DNA of 64,000 nt from Acanthosepion lycidas (lineage: Eukaryota; Mollusca; Cephalopoda; Sepiida; Sepiidae): the NCBI GenBank assembly GCA_963932145.1, contig OZ010611.1, forward strand, positions 58,847,292 through 58,911,291. The letters are read 5' to 3'. Positions 1 through 12,394 of this stretch are shown in pieces (positions within the stretch are counted from its first letter, which is position 1; every line of letters starts with the position of its first letter). The notes beneath the pieces are model-generated. The model saw only the letters and a list, made by a program, of their open reading frames with translations. It searched no databases and had not been told where the DNA came from. A program made the position numbers and the translations under genes.

Positions 1-2598
1 GTCTCATACAACTGTGAGTTAGTAGAAAAATTTGTGGGCACAAAATGGGTGATCAGTGACTTTTTCTCTTCTGTTTGTGCCTTGTCTTTAGCTTTTTCTT
101 CTATATTTAACATTATGTAGAGGCAAGGCCCCCCTCTAAATCTGGATTGAAATTATTTTTCATTCTAATTCATAGAAATCTAGTAGCGTGCAATGGTGTT
201 GTCTCATACAACTGTGAGTTAGTAGAAAAATTTGTGGGCACAAAATGGGTGATCAGTGACTTATTCTCTTCTGTTTTTGCCTTGTCTTTAGCTTTTTCTT
301 CTATATTTAACATTATGTAGAGGCAAGGCCCCCCTCTAAATCTGGATTGAAATTATTTTTCATTCTAATTCATAGAAATGGAGTAGCATGCAATGGTGTT
401 GTCTCATACAACTGTGAGTTAGTAGAAAAATTTGGGGGCACAAAATGGGTGATCAGTGTCTTATTCTCTTCTGTTTGTGCCTTGTCTTTAGCTTTTTCTA
501 CTATATTTAACATTATGTAGAGGCAAGGCCCCCCTCTAAATCTGTATTGCAATTATTTTTCATTCTAATTCATAGAAATGGTGTAGCGTGCAATCGTATC
601 GTCTCATACAACTGCGAGTCAGTACAAAAATTTGTGGGCACAAAATGGGTGATCAGTGTCTTCTTCTCTTCTGTTTGTGCCTTGTCTTTAACCTTTTCTT
701 CTATATTTAACATTATGTAGAGGCAAGGCCCCCCTCTAAATCTGGATTGAAATTATTTTTCATTCTAATTCATAGAAATGGAGTAGCGTGCAATAGTGTC
801 ATCTCATACAACTGTGAGTTAGTAGAAAAAGTTATGGGCACAAAATGGGTGATCAGTGTCTTATTCTCTTCTGTTTGTGCGTTGTCTTTAACCTTTTCTT
901 CTATATTTAACATTATGTAGAGGCAAGGCCCCACTCTAAATCTGGATTGAAATTATTTTTCATTCTAATTCATAGAAATGGAGTAGCGTGCAATCGTGTC
1001 GTCTCATACAACTGCGAGTTAGTAGAAAAATTTGTGGGCACAAAATGGGTGATCAGTGTCTTATTCTCTTCTGTTTGTGCCTTGTCTTTACTTTTTCTTC
1101 TATATTTAACATTATGTAGAGGCAAGGCCCCCCTCTAAATCTGAATTGAAATTATTTTTCATTCTAATTCATAGAAATGGAGTAGCATTCAATGGTGTCG
1201 TCTCATACAACTGTGAGTAAGTAGAAAAATTTGGGGGCACAAAATGGGTGATCAGTGTCTTATTCTCTTCTGTTTGTGGCTTGTCTTTAGCTTTTTCTTC
1301 TATATTTAACATTATGTAGAGGCAAGGCCCCCCTCTAAATCTGGATTGCAATTATTTTTCATTCTAATTCATAGAAATGGAGTAGCGTGCCATCGTGTCG
1401 TCTCATACAACTGTGAGTTAGTAGAAAAAATTGTGGGCAAAAAATGGGTGATCAGTGTCTTAAATTTCTTCTGTTTGTGCCTTGTCTTTACTTTTTCTTC
1501 TATATTTAACATTATGTAGAGGCAAGGCCCCCCTCTGAATCTGGATTGAAATTATTTTTTATTCTAATTCATAGAAAGGGAGTAGCGTGCAATGGTGTTG
1601 TCTCATACAACTGTGAGTTAGTAGAAAAATTTGTGGGCACAAAATGGGTGATCAGTGACTTATTCTCTTCTGTTTGAGCCTAGTCTTTAGCTTTTTCTTC
1701 TATATTTAACATTATGTAGAGGCAAGGCCCCCCTCTAAATCTGGATAGAAATTATTTTTCATTCTAATTCATAGAAATGCAGTAGCATGCAATGGTGTCG
1801 TCTCATACAACTGTGAGTTAGTAGAAAAATTTGTGGGCACAAAATGGGTGATCAGTGACTTTTTCTCTTCTGTTTGTGCCTTGTCTTTTGCTTTTTCTTC
1901 TATATTTAACATTATGTAGAGGCAAGGCCCCCCTCTAAATCTGGATTGAAATTATTTTTCATTCTAATTCATAGAAATCTAGTAGCGTCCAATGGTGTTG
2001 TCTCATACAACTGTGAGTTAGTAGAAAAATTTGTGGGCACAAAATGGGTGATCAGTGACTTATTCTCTTCTGTTTTTGCCTTGTCTTTAGCTTTTTCTTC
2101 TATATTTAACATTATGTAGAGGCAAGGCCCCCCTCTAAATCTGGATTGAAATTATTTTTCATTCTAATTCATAGAAATGGAGTAGCATGCAATGGTGTTG
2201 TCTCATACAACTGTGAGTTACTAGAAAAATTTGGGGGCACAAAATGGGTGATCAGTGTCTTATTCTCTTCTGTTTGTGCCTTGTCTTTAGCTTTTTCTAC
2301 TATATTTAACATTATATAGAGGCAAGGCCCCCCTCTAAATCTGTATTGCAATTATTTTTCATTCTAATTCATAGAAATGGTGTAGCGTGCAATCGTATCG
2401 TCTCATACAACTGCGAGTCAGTACAAAAATTTGTGGGCACAAAATGGGTGATCAGTGTCTAATTCTCTTCTGTTTGTGCCTTGTCTTTAGCTTTTTCTTC
2501 TATATTTAACATTATGTAGAGGCAAGGCCCCCTCTAAATCTGGATTGAAATTATTTTTCATTCTAATTCATAGAAATGGAGTAGCATGCAATAGTGTC
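1..2598 (+). repeat. Left-edge monomers with a 9-monomer-spaced duplication
   Basis: Thirteen monomers. Bases 1-660 are duplicated at 1800-2459, an offset of 1799 bp. Shared rare variants are gtgactttttct, aaatctagtagcgt, ctgtttttgcc, ctactatatt, ctgtattgcaatt, cgtatcgtctc and gcgagtcagtac. A few private differences separate the copies. The duplication probably continues left of the window. Monomers starting near 400, 1200 and 2200 carry gggggcac plus ttgcaatt and are followed by cgtatcg or cgtgtcg units, so they form a recurring pair. Confidence 0.85.
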
Positions 2599-3997
2599 GT
2601 CTCATACAACTGTGATTTAGTAGAAAAAGTTGTGGGCGCAAAATGGGTGATCAGTGTCTTATTCTCTTCTGTTTGTGCATTGTCTTTAACCTTTTCTTCT
2701 ATATTTAACATTATGTAGAGGCAAGGCCCGCCTCTAAATCTGGATTGAAATTATTTTTCATTCTAATTCATAGAAATGGAGTAGCGTGCAATGGTGTCAT
2801 CTCATACAACTGTGAGTTAGTAGAAAAATTTGTGGGCACAAAATGGGTGATCAGTGTCTTATTCTCTTCTGTTTGTGCCTTGTTTTAGCTTTTTCTTCTA
2901 TATTTAACATTATGTAGAGGGCAGGCCCCCCTCTAAATCTGGATTGAAATTATTTTTCATTCTAATTCATAGAAATGGAGTAGCGTGCAATGGTGTCGTC
3001 TCATACTACTGTGAGTTAGTAGAAAAATTTGTGGGCACAAAATGGGTGATCAGAGTCTTATTCTCTTCTGTTTGTGCCTTGTCTTTAGCTTTTTCTTCTA
3101 TATTTAACATTATGTAGAGGCAAGGCCCCACTCTAAATCTGGATTGAAATTATTTTTCATTCTAATTCATAGAAATGGAGTAGCGTGAAATGGTGTCGTC
3201 TCATACAACTGTGAGTTAGTAGAAAAATTTGTGGGCACAAAATGGGTGATCAGAGACTTATTCTCTACTGTTTGTGCCTTGTCTTTAGCTTTTTCTTCTA
3301 TATTTAACATTATGTAGAGGCAAGGCCCCCCTCTAAATCTGGATTGAAATTATTTTTCATTCTAATTCATAGAAATGGAGTAGCGTGCAATCGTGTCGTC
3401 TCATACAACTGCGAGTTAGTAGAAAAATTTGTGGGCACAAAATGGGTGATCAGTGTCTTATTCTCTTCTGTTTGTGCCTTGTCTTTAGCTTTTTCTTCTA
3501 TATTTAACATTATGTAGAGGCAAGGCCCCCCTCTAAATCTGGATTGAAATTATTTTTCATTCTAAATCATAGAAATGGAGTAGCGTGCAATGGTGTCGTC
3601 TCATACAACTGTCAGTTAGTAGAAAAATTTGTGGGCACAAAATAGGTGATCAGTGTCTTATTCTCTTCTGTTTGTGCCTCGTCTTTAGCTTTTTCTTCTA
3701 TATTTAACATTATGTAGAGGCAAGGCCCCCCTCTAAATCTGGATTGAAATTATTTTTCATTCTAATTCAGAGAAATGGAGGAGCGTGCAATGGTGTCGTC
3801 TTATACAACTGTGAGTTAGTAGAAAAATTTGTGGGCGCAAAATAGGTGATCAGTGTCTAATTCTCTTCTGTTTGTGCCTTGTCTTTAGCTTTTTCTTCTA
3901 TATTTAACATTATGTAGAGGCAAGGCCCCCCTCTAAATCTGGATTGAAATTATTTTTCATTCTAATTCATAGAAATGGAGTAGCATGCAATAGTGTC
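2599..3997 (+). repeat. 7-monomer HOR, copy 1 (order A-B-C-D-E-F-G)
   Basis: 1,399 bp. Diagnostic variants in order: A, gtgattt with aaagttgtgggcgc and ctttaacc; B, ttgttttagc and gagggcagg; C, catactactg and cagagtctt; D, gcgtgaaatgg and ctctactg; E, caatcgtgtcg and actgcgag; F, actgtcag, ataggtgatc and gcctcgtc; G, gaggagcg, cttatacaac and tctaattc. This is the most complete copy of the unit. Confidence 0.88.
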
Positions 3998-4993
3998 GTC
4001 TCATACAACTGTGATTTAGTAGAAAAAGTTGTGGGCACAAAATGGGTGATCAGTGTCTTATTCTCTTCTGTTTGTGCGTTGTCTTTAACCTTTTCTTCTA
4101 TATTTAACATTATGTAGAGGCAAGGCCCCCCTCTACATCTGGATTGAAATTATTTTTCATTCTAATTCATAGAAATGGAGTAGCGTGCAATGGTGTCGTC
4201 TCATACAACTGTGAGTTAGTAGAAAAATTTGTGGGCACAAAATGGGTGATCAGTGTCTTATTCTCTTCTGTTTGTGCCTTGTTTTAGCTTTTTCTTCTAT
4301 ATTTAACATTATGTAGAGGGCAGGCCCCCCTCTAAATCTGGATTGAAATTGTTTTCATTCTAATTCATAGAAATGGAGTAGCGTGCAATGGTGTCGTCTC
4401 ATACTACTGTGAGTTAGTAGAAAAATTTGTGGGCACAAAATGGGTGATCAGAGTCTTATTCTCTTCTGTTTGTGCCTTGTCTTTAGCTTTTTCTTCTATA
4501 TTTAAGATTATGTAGAGGCAAGGCCCCCCTCTAAATCTGGATTGAAATTATTTTTCATTCTAATTCATAGAAATGGAGTAGCGTGCAATGGTGTCGTCTC
4601 ATACAACTGTCAGTTAGTAGAAAAATTTGTGGGCACAAAATAGGTGATCAGTGTCTTATTCTCTTCTGTTTGTGCCTCGTCTTTAGCTTTTTCTTCTATA
4701 TTTAACATTATGTAGAGGCAAGGCCCCCTCTAAATCTGGATTGAAATTATTTTTCATTCTAATTCATAGAAATGGAGGAGCGTGCAATGGTGTCGTCTTA
4801 TACAACTGTGAGTTAGTAGAAAAATTTGTGGGCGAAAATTGGTGATCAGTGTCTAATTCTCTTCTGTTTGTGCCTTGTCTTTAGCTTTTTCTTCTATATT
4901 TAACATTATGTAGAGGCAAGGCCCCCCTCTAAATCTGGATTGAAATTATTTTTCATTCTAATTCATAGAAATGGAGTAGCATGCAATAGTGTC
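3998..4993 (+). repeat. 7-monomer HOR, copy 2, lacking D and E
   Basis: 996 bp, five monomers in order A-B-C-F-G, with the same diagnostic variants as copy 1. Exactly two monomers (D and E) are missing, and the C-to-F junction is in perfect 200-bp register. This fits an in-register deletion by unequal exchange between monomers. Confidence 0.88.
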
Positions 4994-5993
4994 AGCTCAT
5001 ACAACTGTGATTTAGTAGAAAAAGTTGTGGGCACAAAATGGGTGATCAGTGTCTTATTCTCTTCTGTTTGTGCGTTGTCTTTAACCTTTTCTTCTATATT
5101 TAACATTATGTAGAGGCAAGGCCCCCCTCTACATCTGGATTGAAATTATTTTTCATTCTAATTCATAGAAATGGAGTAGCGTGCAATGGTGTCGTCTCAT
5201 ACAACTGTGAGTTAGTAGAAAAATTTGTGGGCACAAAATGGGTGATCAGTGTCTTATTCTCTTCTGTTTGTGCCTTGTCTTTACCTTTTTCTTCTATATT
5301 TAACATTATGTAGAGGGCAGGCCCCCCTCTAAATCTGGATTGAAATTATTTTTCATTCTAATTCATAGAAATGGAGTAGCGTGCAATGGTGTCGTCTCAT
5401 ACTACTTGTGAGTTAGTAGAAAAATTTGTGGGCACAAAATGGGTGATCAGACTCTTATTCTCTTCTGTTTGTGCCTTGTCTTTAGCTTTTTCTTCTATAT
5501 TTAACATTATGTAGAGGCAAACCCCACTCTAAATCTGGATTGAAATTATTTTTCATTCTAATTCATAGAAATGGAGTAGCGTGAAATGGTGTCGTCTCAT
5601 ACAACTGTGAGTTAGTAGAAAAATTTGTGGGCACAAAATGGGTGATCAGAGTCTTATTCTCTACTGTTTGTTCCTTGTCTTTAGCTTTTTCTTCTATATT
5701 TAACATTATGTAGAGGCAAGGCCCCCCTCTAAATCTGGATTGAAATTATTTTTCATTCTAATTCATAGAAATGGAGTAGCGTGCAATCGTGTCGTCTCAT
5801 ACAACTGCGAGTTAGTAGAAAAATTTGTGGGCACAAAATGGGTGATCAGTGTCTTATTCTCTTCTGTTTGTGCCTTGTCTTTAGCTTTTTCTTCTATATT
5901 TAACATTATGTAGAGGCAAGGCCCCCCTCTAAATCTGGATTGAAATTATTTTTCATCCTAATTCATAGAAATGGAGTAGCATGCAATGGTGTC
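4994..5993 (+). repeat. 7-monomer HOR, copy 3, ending after E
   Basis: 1,000 bp, order A-B-C-D-E. It is more eroded than copies 1 and 2: gtcagctcat in A, ttacctttttc replacing the shortened tract in B, a 1-bp insertion giving actacttgtg in C, and aaaccccac. After E the array switches to the gggggcac/ttgcaatt type seen at the left edge. Confidence 0.85.
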
Positions 5994-7789
5994 GTCTCAT
6001 ACAACTGTGAGTTAGTAGAAAAATTTGGGGGCACAAAATGGGTGATCACTGTCTTATTCTCTTCTGTTTGTGCCTTGTCTTTAGCTTTTTCTACTATATT
6101 TAACATTATGTAGAGGCAAGGCCCCCCTCTGAATCTGGATTGCAATTATTTTTCATTCTAATTCATAGAAATGGAGTAGCGTGCAATCGTATCGTCTCAT
6201 ACAACTGTGAGTTAGTAGAAAAAGTTGTGGGCACAAAATGGGTGATCAGTGTTTTATTCTCTTCTGTTTGTGCGTTGTCTTTAACCTTTTCTTCTATATT
6301 TAACATTATGTAGAGGCAAGGCCCCCCTCTAAATCTGGATTGAAATTATTTTTCATTCTAATTCATAGAAATGGAGTAGCGTGCAATCGTGTCGTCTCAT
6401 ACAACTGCGAGTTAGTAGAAAAATTTGTGGGCACAAAATGGGTGATCAGTGTCTTATTCTCTTCTGTTTGTGCCTTGTCTTTACTTTTTCTTCTATATTT
6501 AACATTATGTAGAGGCAAGGTCCCCCCTCTAAATCTGGATTGAAATTATTTTTCATTCTAATTCATAGAAATGGAGTAGCGTGCAATGGTGTTGTCTCAT
6601 ACAACTGTGAGTTAGTAGAAAAATTTGTGGGCACATAATGGGTGATCAGTGACTTATTCTCTTCTGTTTGAGCCTTGTCTTTAGCTTTTTCTTCTATATT
6701 TAACATTATGTAGAGGCAAGGCCCCCCTCTAAATCTGGATGGAAATTATTTTTCATTCTAATTCATAGAAATGGAGTAGCATGCAATGGTGTCGTCTCAT
6801 ACAACTGTGAGTTAGTAGAAAAATTTGGGGGCACAAAATGGGTGATCAGTGTCTTATTCTCTTCTGTTTGTGCCTTGTCTTTAGCTTTTTCTTCTATATT
6901 TAACATTATGTAGAGGCAAGGCCCCCCTCTAAATCTGGATTGCAATTATTTTTCATTCTAATTCATAGAAATGGAGTAGCGTGCAATCGTATCGTCTCAT
7001 ACAACTGCGAGTTAGTAGAAAAATTTGTGGGCACAAAATGAGTGATCAGTGTCTTATTCTCTTCTGTTTGTGCCTTGTCTTTACTTTTTCTTCTATATTT
7101 AACATTATGTAGAGGCAAGGCCCCCCTCTAAATCTGGATTTAAATTATTTTTCATTCTAATTTATAGAAATGGAGTAGTGTGCAATGGTGTCGTCTCATA
7201 CAACTGTGAGTTAGTAGAAAAATTTGTGGGCACAAAATATATGATCAGTGTCTTATTCTCTTCTGTTTCTGCCTTGTCTTTAGCTTTTTCTTCTATATTT
7301 AACATTATGTAGAGGCAAGGCCCCCCTTTAATCTGGATTGAAATTATTTTTCATTCTAATTCATAGAAATCGAGTAGGGTGCAATGGTGTCGTCTCATAC
7401 AACTGTGAGTTAGTAGAAAAATTTGTGGGCACAAAATGGGTGATCAGTGTATTATTCTCTTCTGTTTGAGCCTTGTCTTTAGCTTTTTCTTCTATATTTA
7501 ATATTATGTAGAGGCAAGGCCCCCCTCTAAATCTGGATTGAAATTATTTTTCATTCTAATTCGTAGAAATGGAGTAGCGTACAATGGTGACGTCTCATAC
7601 AACTGTGAGTTAGTAGAAAAATTTGTGGTCACAAAATGGGTGATCAGTGACTTATTCTCTTCAGTTTGACCCTTGTCTTTAGCTTTTTCTTCTATATTTA
7701 ACATTATGTAGAGGCAAGGCCCCCCTCTAAATCTGGATTGAAATTATTTTTCATTCTAATTCATAGAAATGAAGTAGCGTGCAATAGTG
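5994..7789 (+). repeat. Monomers related to the left-edge group
   Basis: The order is gggggcac+ttgcaatt, cgtatcg, cgtgtcg with gcgag, ggtgttg with tttgagcc, gggggcac+ttgcaatt, cgtatcg with gcgag. This echoes the order at about 400-1800, so the segment is a rearranged relative of the left edge. The last three units are individually variant (for example aaatatatgatc near 7237 and ttcgtagaaatgg near 7561) and show no clear unit. Confidence 0.75.
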
Positions 7790-8390
7790 TCGTCTCATAC
7801 AACTGTGATTTAGTAGAAAAAGTTGTGGGCGCAAAATGGGTGATCAGTGTCTTATTCTCTTCTGTTTGTGCATTGTCTTTAACCTTTTCTTCTATATTTA
7901 ACATTATGTAGAGGCACGCCCCCCCTCTAAATCTGGATTGAATTTATTTTTCATTCTAATTCATAGAAATGGAGTAGCGTGCAATGCTGTCGTCTCATAC
8001 TACTGTGAGTTAGTAGAAAAATTTGTGGGCACAAAATGGGTGATCAGAGTCTTATTCTCTTCTGTTTGTGCCTTGTCTTTACCTTTTTCTTCTATATTTA
8101 ACATTATGTAGAGGCAAGGCCCCCTCTAAATCTGGATTGAAATTATTTTTCATTCTAATTCATAGAAATGGAGTAGCGTGAAATGGTGTCGTCTCATACA
8201 ACTGTGAGTTAGTAGAAAAATTTGTGGGCAAAAAATGGGTGATCAGAGTCTTATTCTCTTCTGTTTGTGCCTTGTCTTTAGCTTTTTCTTCTATATTTAA
8301 CATTATGTAGAGGCAAGGCCCCCCTCTAAATCTGGATTTAAATTATTTTTCATTCTCATTCATAGAAATGGAGTAGCGTGCAATGGTTTC
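7790..8390 (+). repeat. Fragment of the 2.6-6 kb HOR (A-C-D) displaced by about 5 kb
   Basis: Three monomers carry the markers of A (gtgattt, gttgtgggcgc, gcattgtctttaacc), C (catactactg, cagagtctt) and D (gcgtgaaatgg). B is missing, and the joins are in register. The gggcgc and gcattg variants tie this A to copy 1 (starting 2599) and not to copies 2 or 3. Confidence 0.8.
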
Positions 8391-8434
8391 GTCTCATACA
8401 ACTGTGAAGTAGTAGAATAATTTGTGGGCACAAA

Positions 8435-8668
8435 ATGGGTGATCAGTGTCTTATTCTCTTCTGTTTGTGCCTTGTCTTTACCTTTTTCTTCTATATTCAA
8501 CATTATGTAGAGGCAAGGCCCACCTCTAAATCTGGATTGAAATTATTGTTCATTCTAATTCATAGAAATGGAGTAGCGATCAATGGTGTCATCTCATACA
8601 ACTGTGAGCTAGTAGAAAAATTTGTGGGCAAAAAATTGGTGATCAGTGACTTATTCTCTTCTGTTTGA
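8435..8668 (+). other. 77-codon ATG open frame created by a monomer variant; not a gene
   Basis: The frame starts at the ATG in aaaatgggtgatc and reads through because tatatttaac is tatattcaac here, which converts the usual TAA to CAA. It then crosses into the next monomer. An equivalent frame lies at 10237-10470, because the monomer pair is duplicated with an 1,802-bp offset. Hydrophobic Phe/Leu-rich residues simply reflect the T-rich tract. I see no reason to call it a protein gene. Confidence 0.2.
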
Positions 8669-9391
8669 GCCTTGTCTTTAGCTTTGTCTTCTATATTTAA
8701 CATTATCTACAGGGCAGGCCCCCCCTTTAAATCTGGATTGAAATTATTTTTCATTCTAATTCATAGAAATGGAGTAGCGTGCAATGGTGTCGTCTCATAC
8801 AACTGTGAGTTAGTAGAAAAACTTGTGGTCACAAAATCGGTGATCAGTGACTTATTCTCTTCTGTTTGTGCCTTGTCTTTAGCTTTTTCTTCTATATTTA
8901 ACATTATGTAGAGGCAAGGCCCCCCCCTAAATCTGGATTGAAATTAGTTTTCATTCTAATTCATAGAAATGGAGTAGCGTGCAATGGTGTCGTCTCATAC
9001 AACTGTGAGTTAGTAGAAAAATTTGTGGGCACAAAATGGGTGATCAGTGTCTTATTCTCTTCTGTTTGTGCCTTGTCTTTACCTTTTTCTTCTATATTTA
9101 ACATTATGTAGAGGCAAGGCCCCCCTCTAAATCTGGATTGATATTATTTTTCATTCTAATTCAAAGAAATGGAGTAGAGTGCAATGCTGTCGTCTCATAC
9201 AACTGTGTGTTAGTAGAAAAATTTGTGGGCACAAAATGGGTGATCAGTGTCTTATTCTCTTCTGTTTGAGCCTTGTCTTTACCTTTTTCTTCTATATTTA
9301 ACATTATGTAGAGGCAAGGCCCCACTCTAAATCTGGATTGAACTTATTTTTCATTCTAATTCATAGAAATGGAGTAGCGTGCAATGGTGTC
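8591..9391 (+). repeat. 5-monomer HOR relative, 4-monomer copy
   Basis: 801 bp. It opens with the M1 marker set (gcgatcaatgg, gtgagctag, ctttgtcttc, ctacagggc), followed by an M4-type unit (cttgtggtcacaaaatcgg and a C8 run). The M2 and M3 units found in later copies are absent. Confidence 0.75.
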
Positions 9392-10236
9392 GTCTCATAC
9401 AACTGTGAGCTAGTAGAAAAATTTGTGGGCACAAAATGGGTGATCAGTGACTTATTCTCTTCTGTTTGAGCGTTGTCTTTAGCTTTGTCTTCTATATTTA
9501 ACATTATCTACAGGGCAAGCCCCACTCTAAATCTGGATTGAAATTATTTTTCATTCTAATTCATAGAAATGGAGTAGCGTGCAATGGTGTCGTCTCATAC
9601 AACTGTGAGTTAGTAGAAAAATTTGTGGGCACAAAATGGGTGATCAGTGTCTTATACTCTTCTGTTTGTGCCTTGTCTTTACCTTTTCCTTCTATATTTA
9701 ACATTATGTAGAGGCAAGGCCCCCCTCTAAATCTGGATTGAAATTATTTTTCATTCTAATTCATAGAAATGGAGTAGCGTGCAAAGGTGTCATCTCATAC
9801 AACTGTGATTTAGTAGAAAAATTTGTGGGCACAAAATGGGTGATCAGTGACTTATTCTCTTCTGTTTGTGCCTTGTCTCTACCTTTTTCTTCTATATTTA
9901 ACATTATGTAGAGGCAAGGCCCCCCTCTAAATCTGGATTGATATTATTTTATATTCTAATTCATAGAAATGGAGTAGAGTGCAATGCTGTCGTCTCATAC
10001 AACTTTGAATTAGTAGAAAAATTTGTGGGAACAAAATGGGTGATCAATGTCTTATTCTCTTCTGTTTGTGCCTTGTCTCTACCTTTTTCTTCTATATTTA
10101 ACAGTATGTAGAGGCAAGGCCCCCCTCTAAATCTGGATTAAAAATTATTTTCCATTCTCATTCATAGAAATGGAGTAGCGTGCAATGGTTTCGTCTAATA
10201 AAACTGTGAGTTAGTAGAATAATTTGTGGGCACAAA

Positions 10237-10470
10237 ATGGGTGATCAGTGTCTTATTCTCTTCTGTTTGTGCCTTGTCTTTACCTTTTTCTTCTATATTC
10301 AACATTATGTAGAGGCAAGGCCCACCTCTAAATCTGGATTGAAATTATTGTTCATTCTAATTCATAGAAATGGAGTAGCGATCAATGGTGTCGTCTCATA
10401 CAACTGTGAGCTAGTAGAAAAATTTGTGGGCACAAAATGGGTGATCAGTGATTTATTCTCTTCTGTTTGA
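10237..10470 (+). other. Duplicate of the 77-codon frame at 8435; not a gene
   Basis: It has the same monomer pair and the same TAA-to-CAA change (tatattcaac). It differs from the 8435 frame by a few substitutions: Val for Ile after NG, and Thr-Lys-Trp for Lys-Lys-Leu. Shared ancestry of the monomers explains it. Confidence 0.2.
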
Positions 10471-12119
10471 GCCTTGTCTTTAGCTTTGTCTTCTATATTT
10501 AACATTATCTACAGGGCAGGCCCCACTCTAAATCTGGATTGAAATTTTTTTTCATTCTAATTCATAGAAATGGAGTAGCGTGCAATGGTGTCGTCTCATA
10601 CAACTGTGAGTTAGTAGGAAAATTGGTGGGCACAAAATGGGTGATCAGTGTCTTATACTCTTCTGTTTGTGCCTTGTCTTTACCTTTTCCTTCTATATTT
10701 AACATTATGTAGAGGCAAGGCCCCCCTCTAAATCTGGATTGAAATTATTTTTCATTCTAATTCATAGAAATGGAGTAGCGTGCAAAGGTGTCATCTCATA
10801 CAACTGTGAGTTAGTAGAAAAATTTGGGGGCACAAAATGGGTGATCAGTGACTTATTCTCTTCTGTTTGTGCCTTGTCTCTACCTTTTTCTTCTATATTT
10901 AACATTATGAAGAGGCAAGCCCCCCCTCTAAATCTGGATTGAAATTATTTTTCATTCTAATTCATAGAAATGGAGTAGCGTGCAATGGTGTCGTCTCATA
11001 CAACTGTGAGTTAGTAGAAAAACTTGTGGTCACAAAATCGGTGATCAGTGACTTATTCTCTTCTGTTTGTGCCTTGTCTTTAGCTTTTTCTTCTATATTT
11101 AACATTATGTAGAGGCAAGGCCCCCCCCTAAATCAGGATTGAAATTATTTTTCATTCTAATTCATAGAAATGGAGTAGCGTGCAATGGTGTCGTCTCATA
11201 CAACTGTGAGTTAGTAGAACAATTTGTGGGCACAAAATGGGTGATCAGTGTCTTATTCTCTTCTGTTTGTGCCTTGTCTTTACCTTTTTCTTCTATATTT
11301 AACATTCTGTCGAGGCAAGGCCCCCCTCTAAATCTGGATTGATATTATTTTTCATTCTAATTCATAGAAATGGAGTAGCGATCAATGGTGTCGTCTCATA
11401 CAACTGTGAGCTAGTAGAAAAATTTGTGGGCACAAAATGGGTGATCAGTGACTTATTCTCTTCTGTTTGAGCCTTGTCTTTAGCTTTGTCTTCTATATTT
11501 AACATTATCTACAGGGCAGGCCCCACTCTAATCTGGATTGAAATTATTTTTCATTCTAATTCATAGAAATGGAGTAGCGTGCAATGGTGTCGTCTCATAC
11601 AACTGTGAGTTAGTAGAAAAATTTGTGGGCACAAAATGGGTGATCAGTGTCTTATACTCTTCTGTTTGTGCCTTGTCTTTACCTTTTCCTTCTATATTTA
11701 ACATTATGTAGAGGCAAGGCCCCCCTCTAAATCTGGATTGAAATTATTTTTCATTCTAATTCATAGAAATGGAGTAGCGTGCAAAGGTGTCATCTCATAC
11801 AACTGTGAGTTAGTAGAAAAATTTGTGGGCACAAAATGGGTGATCAGTGACTTATTCTCTTCTGTTTGTGCCTTGTCTCTACCTTTTTCTTCTATATTTA
11901 ACATTATGAAGAGGCAAGCCCCCCCTCTAAATCTGGATTGAAATTATTTTTCATTCTAATTCATAGAAATGGAGTAGCGTGCAATGGTGTCGTCTCATAC
12001 AACTGTGAGCTAGTAGAAAAATTTGTGGGCACAAAATGGGTGATCAGTGACTTATTCTCTTCTGTTTGAGCCTTGTCTTTAGCTTTGTCTTCTATATTTA
12101 ACATTATGTAGAGGCAAGG

Positions 12120-12130
12120 CCCCCCCCCCC
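12120..12130 (+). repeat. C11 homopolymer, longest in the array
   Basis: Here the C6-T-C spacing of the consensus has become 11 consecutive C, and the monomer (11992-12194) is 203 bp. C8 runs at 8920-8927 and 11121-11128 lie in the related M4 units, consistent with a T-to-C change first and slippage later. A long-read homopolymer error is a possible alternative. Confidence 0.7.
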
Positions 12131-12394
12131 TAAATCTGGATTGAAATTATTTTTCATTGTCATTCATAGAAATGGAGTAGCGTGCAATGGTGTCGTCTCA
12201 TACAACTGTGAGTTAGTATAAAAATTTGTGGGCACAAAATGGGTGATCAGTGTCTTATTCTCTTCTGTTTGTGCCTTGTCTTTATCTTTTTCTTCTATAT
12301 TTAACATTATGTAGAGGCAAGGCCCACCTCTAAATCTGGATTGAAATTATTTTTCATTCTAATTCATAGAAATGGAGTAGCGATCAATGGTGTC

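Larger units (their letters stand above)
9392..12394 (+). repeat. 5-monomer HOR, three copies of about 1,000 bp
   Basis: Copies start at 9392, 10393 and 11393 and are 1,001, 1,000 and 1,002 bp long. M1 carries gtgagctag, ctttgtcttc and ctacaggg. M2 carries cttatactc and accttttcc. M3 carries gcaaaggtgtc, tctctacc and, in the last two copies, atgaagagg. M4 and M5 vary between copies: cttgtggtcac with a C8 run at 10992; a gaacaatt unit with attctgtcgagg at 11192; and a second gtgagctag unit at 11992 that ends in a C11 run. The fixed M1-M2-M3 core with exchangeable M4-M5 is notable. Confidence 0.88.

Noticed and set aside
7555..7575. CENP-B-box-like match (ttcgtagaaatggag near 7561; ttcatagaaatggag in the consensus)
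   Set aside because: The consensus matches only about 9 of 17 positions, and the CGGG half of the core is absent. The variant that restores TTCG is seen in one monomer. This is not better than chance in 200 bp.
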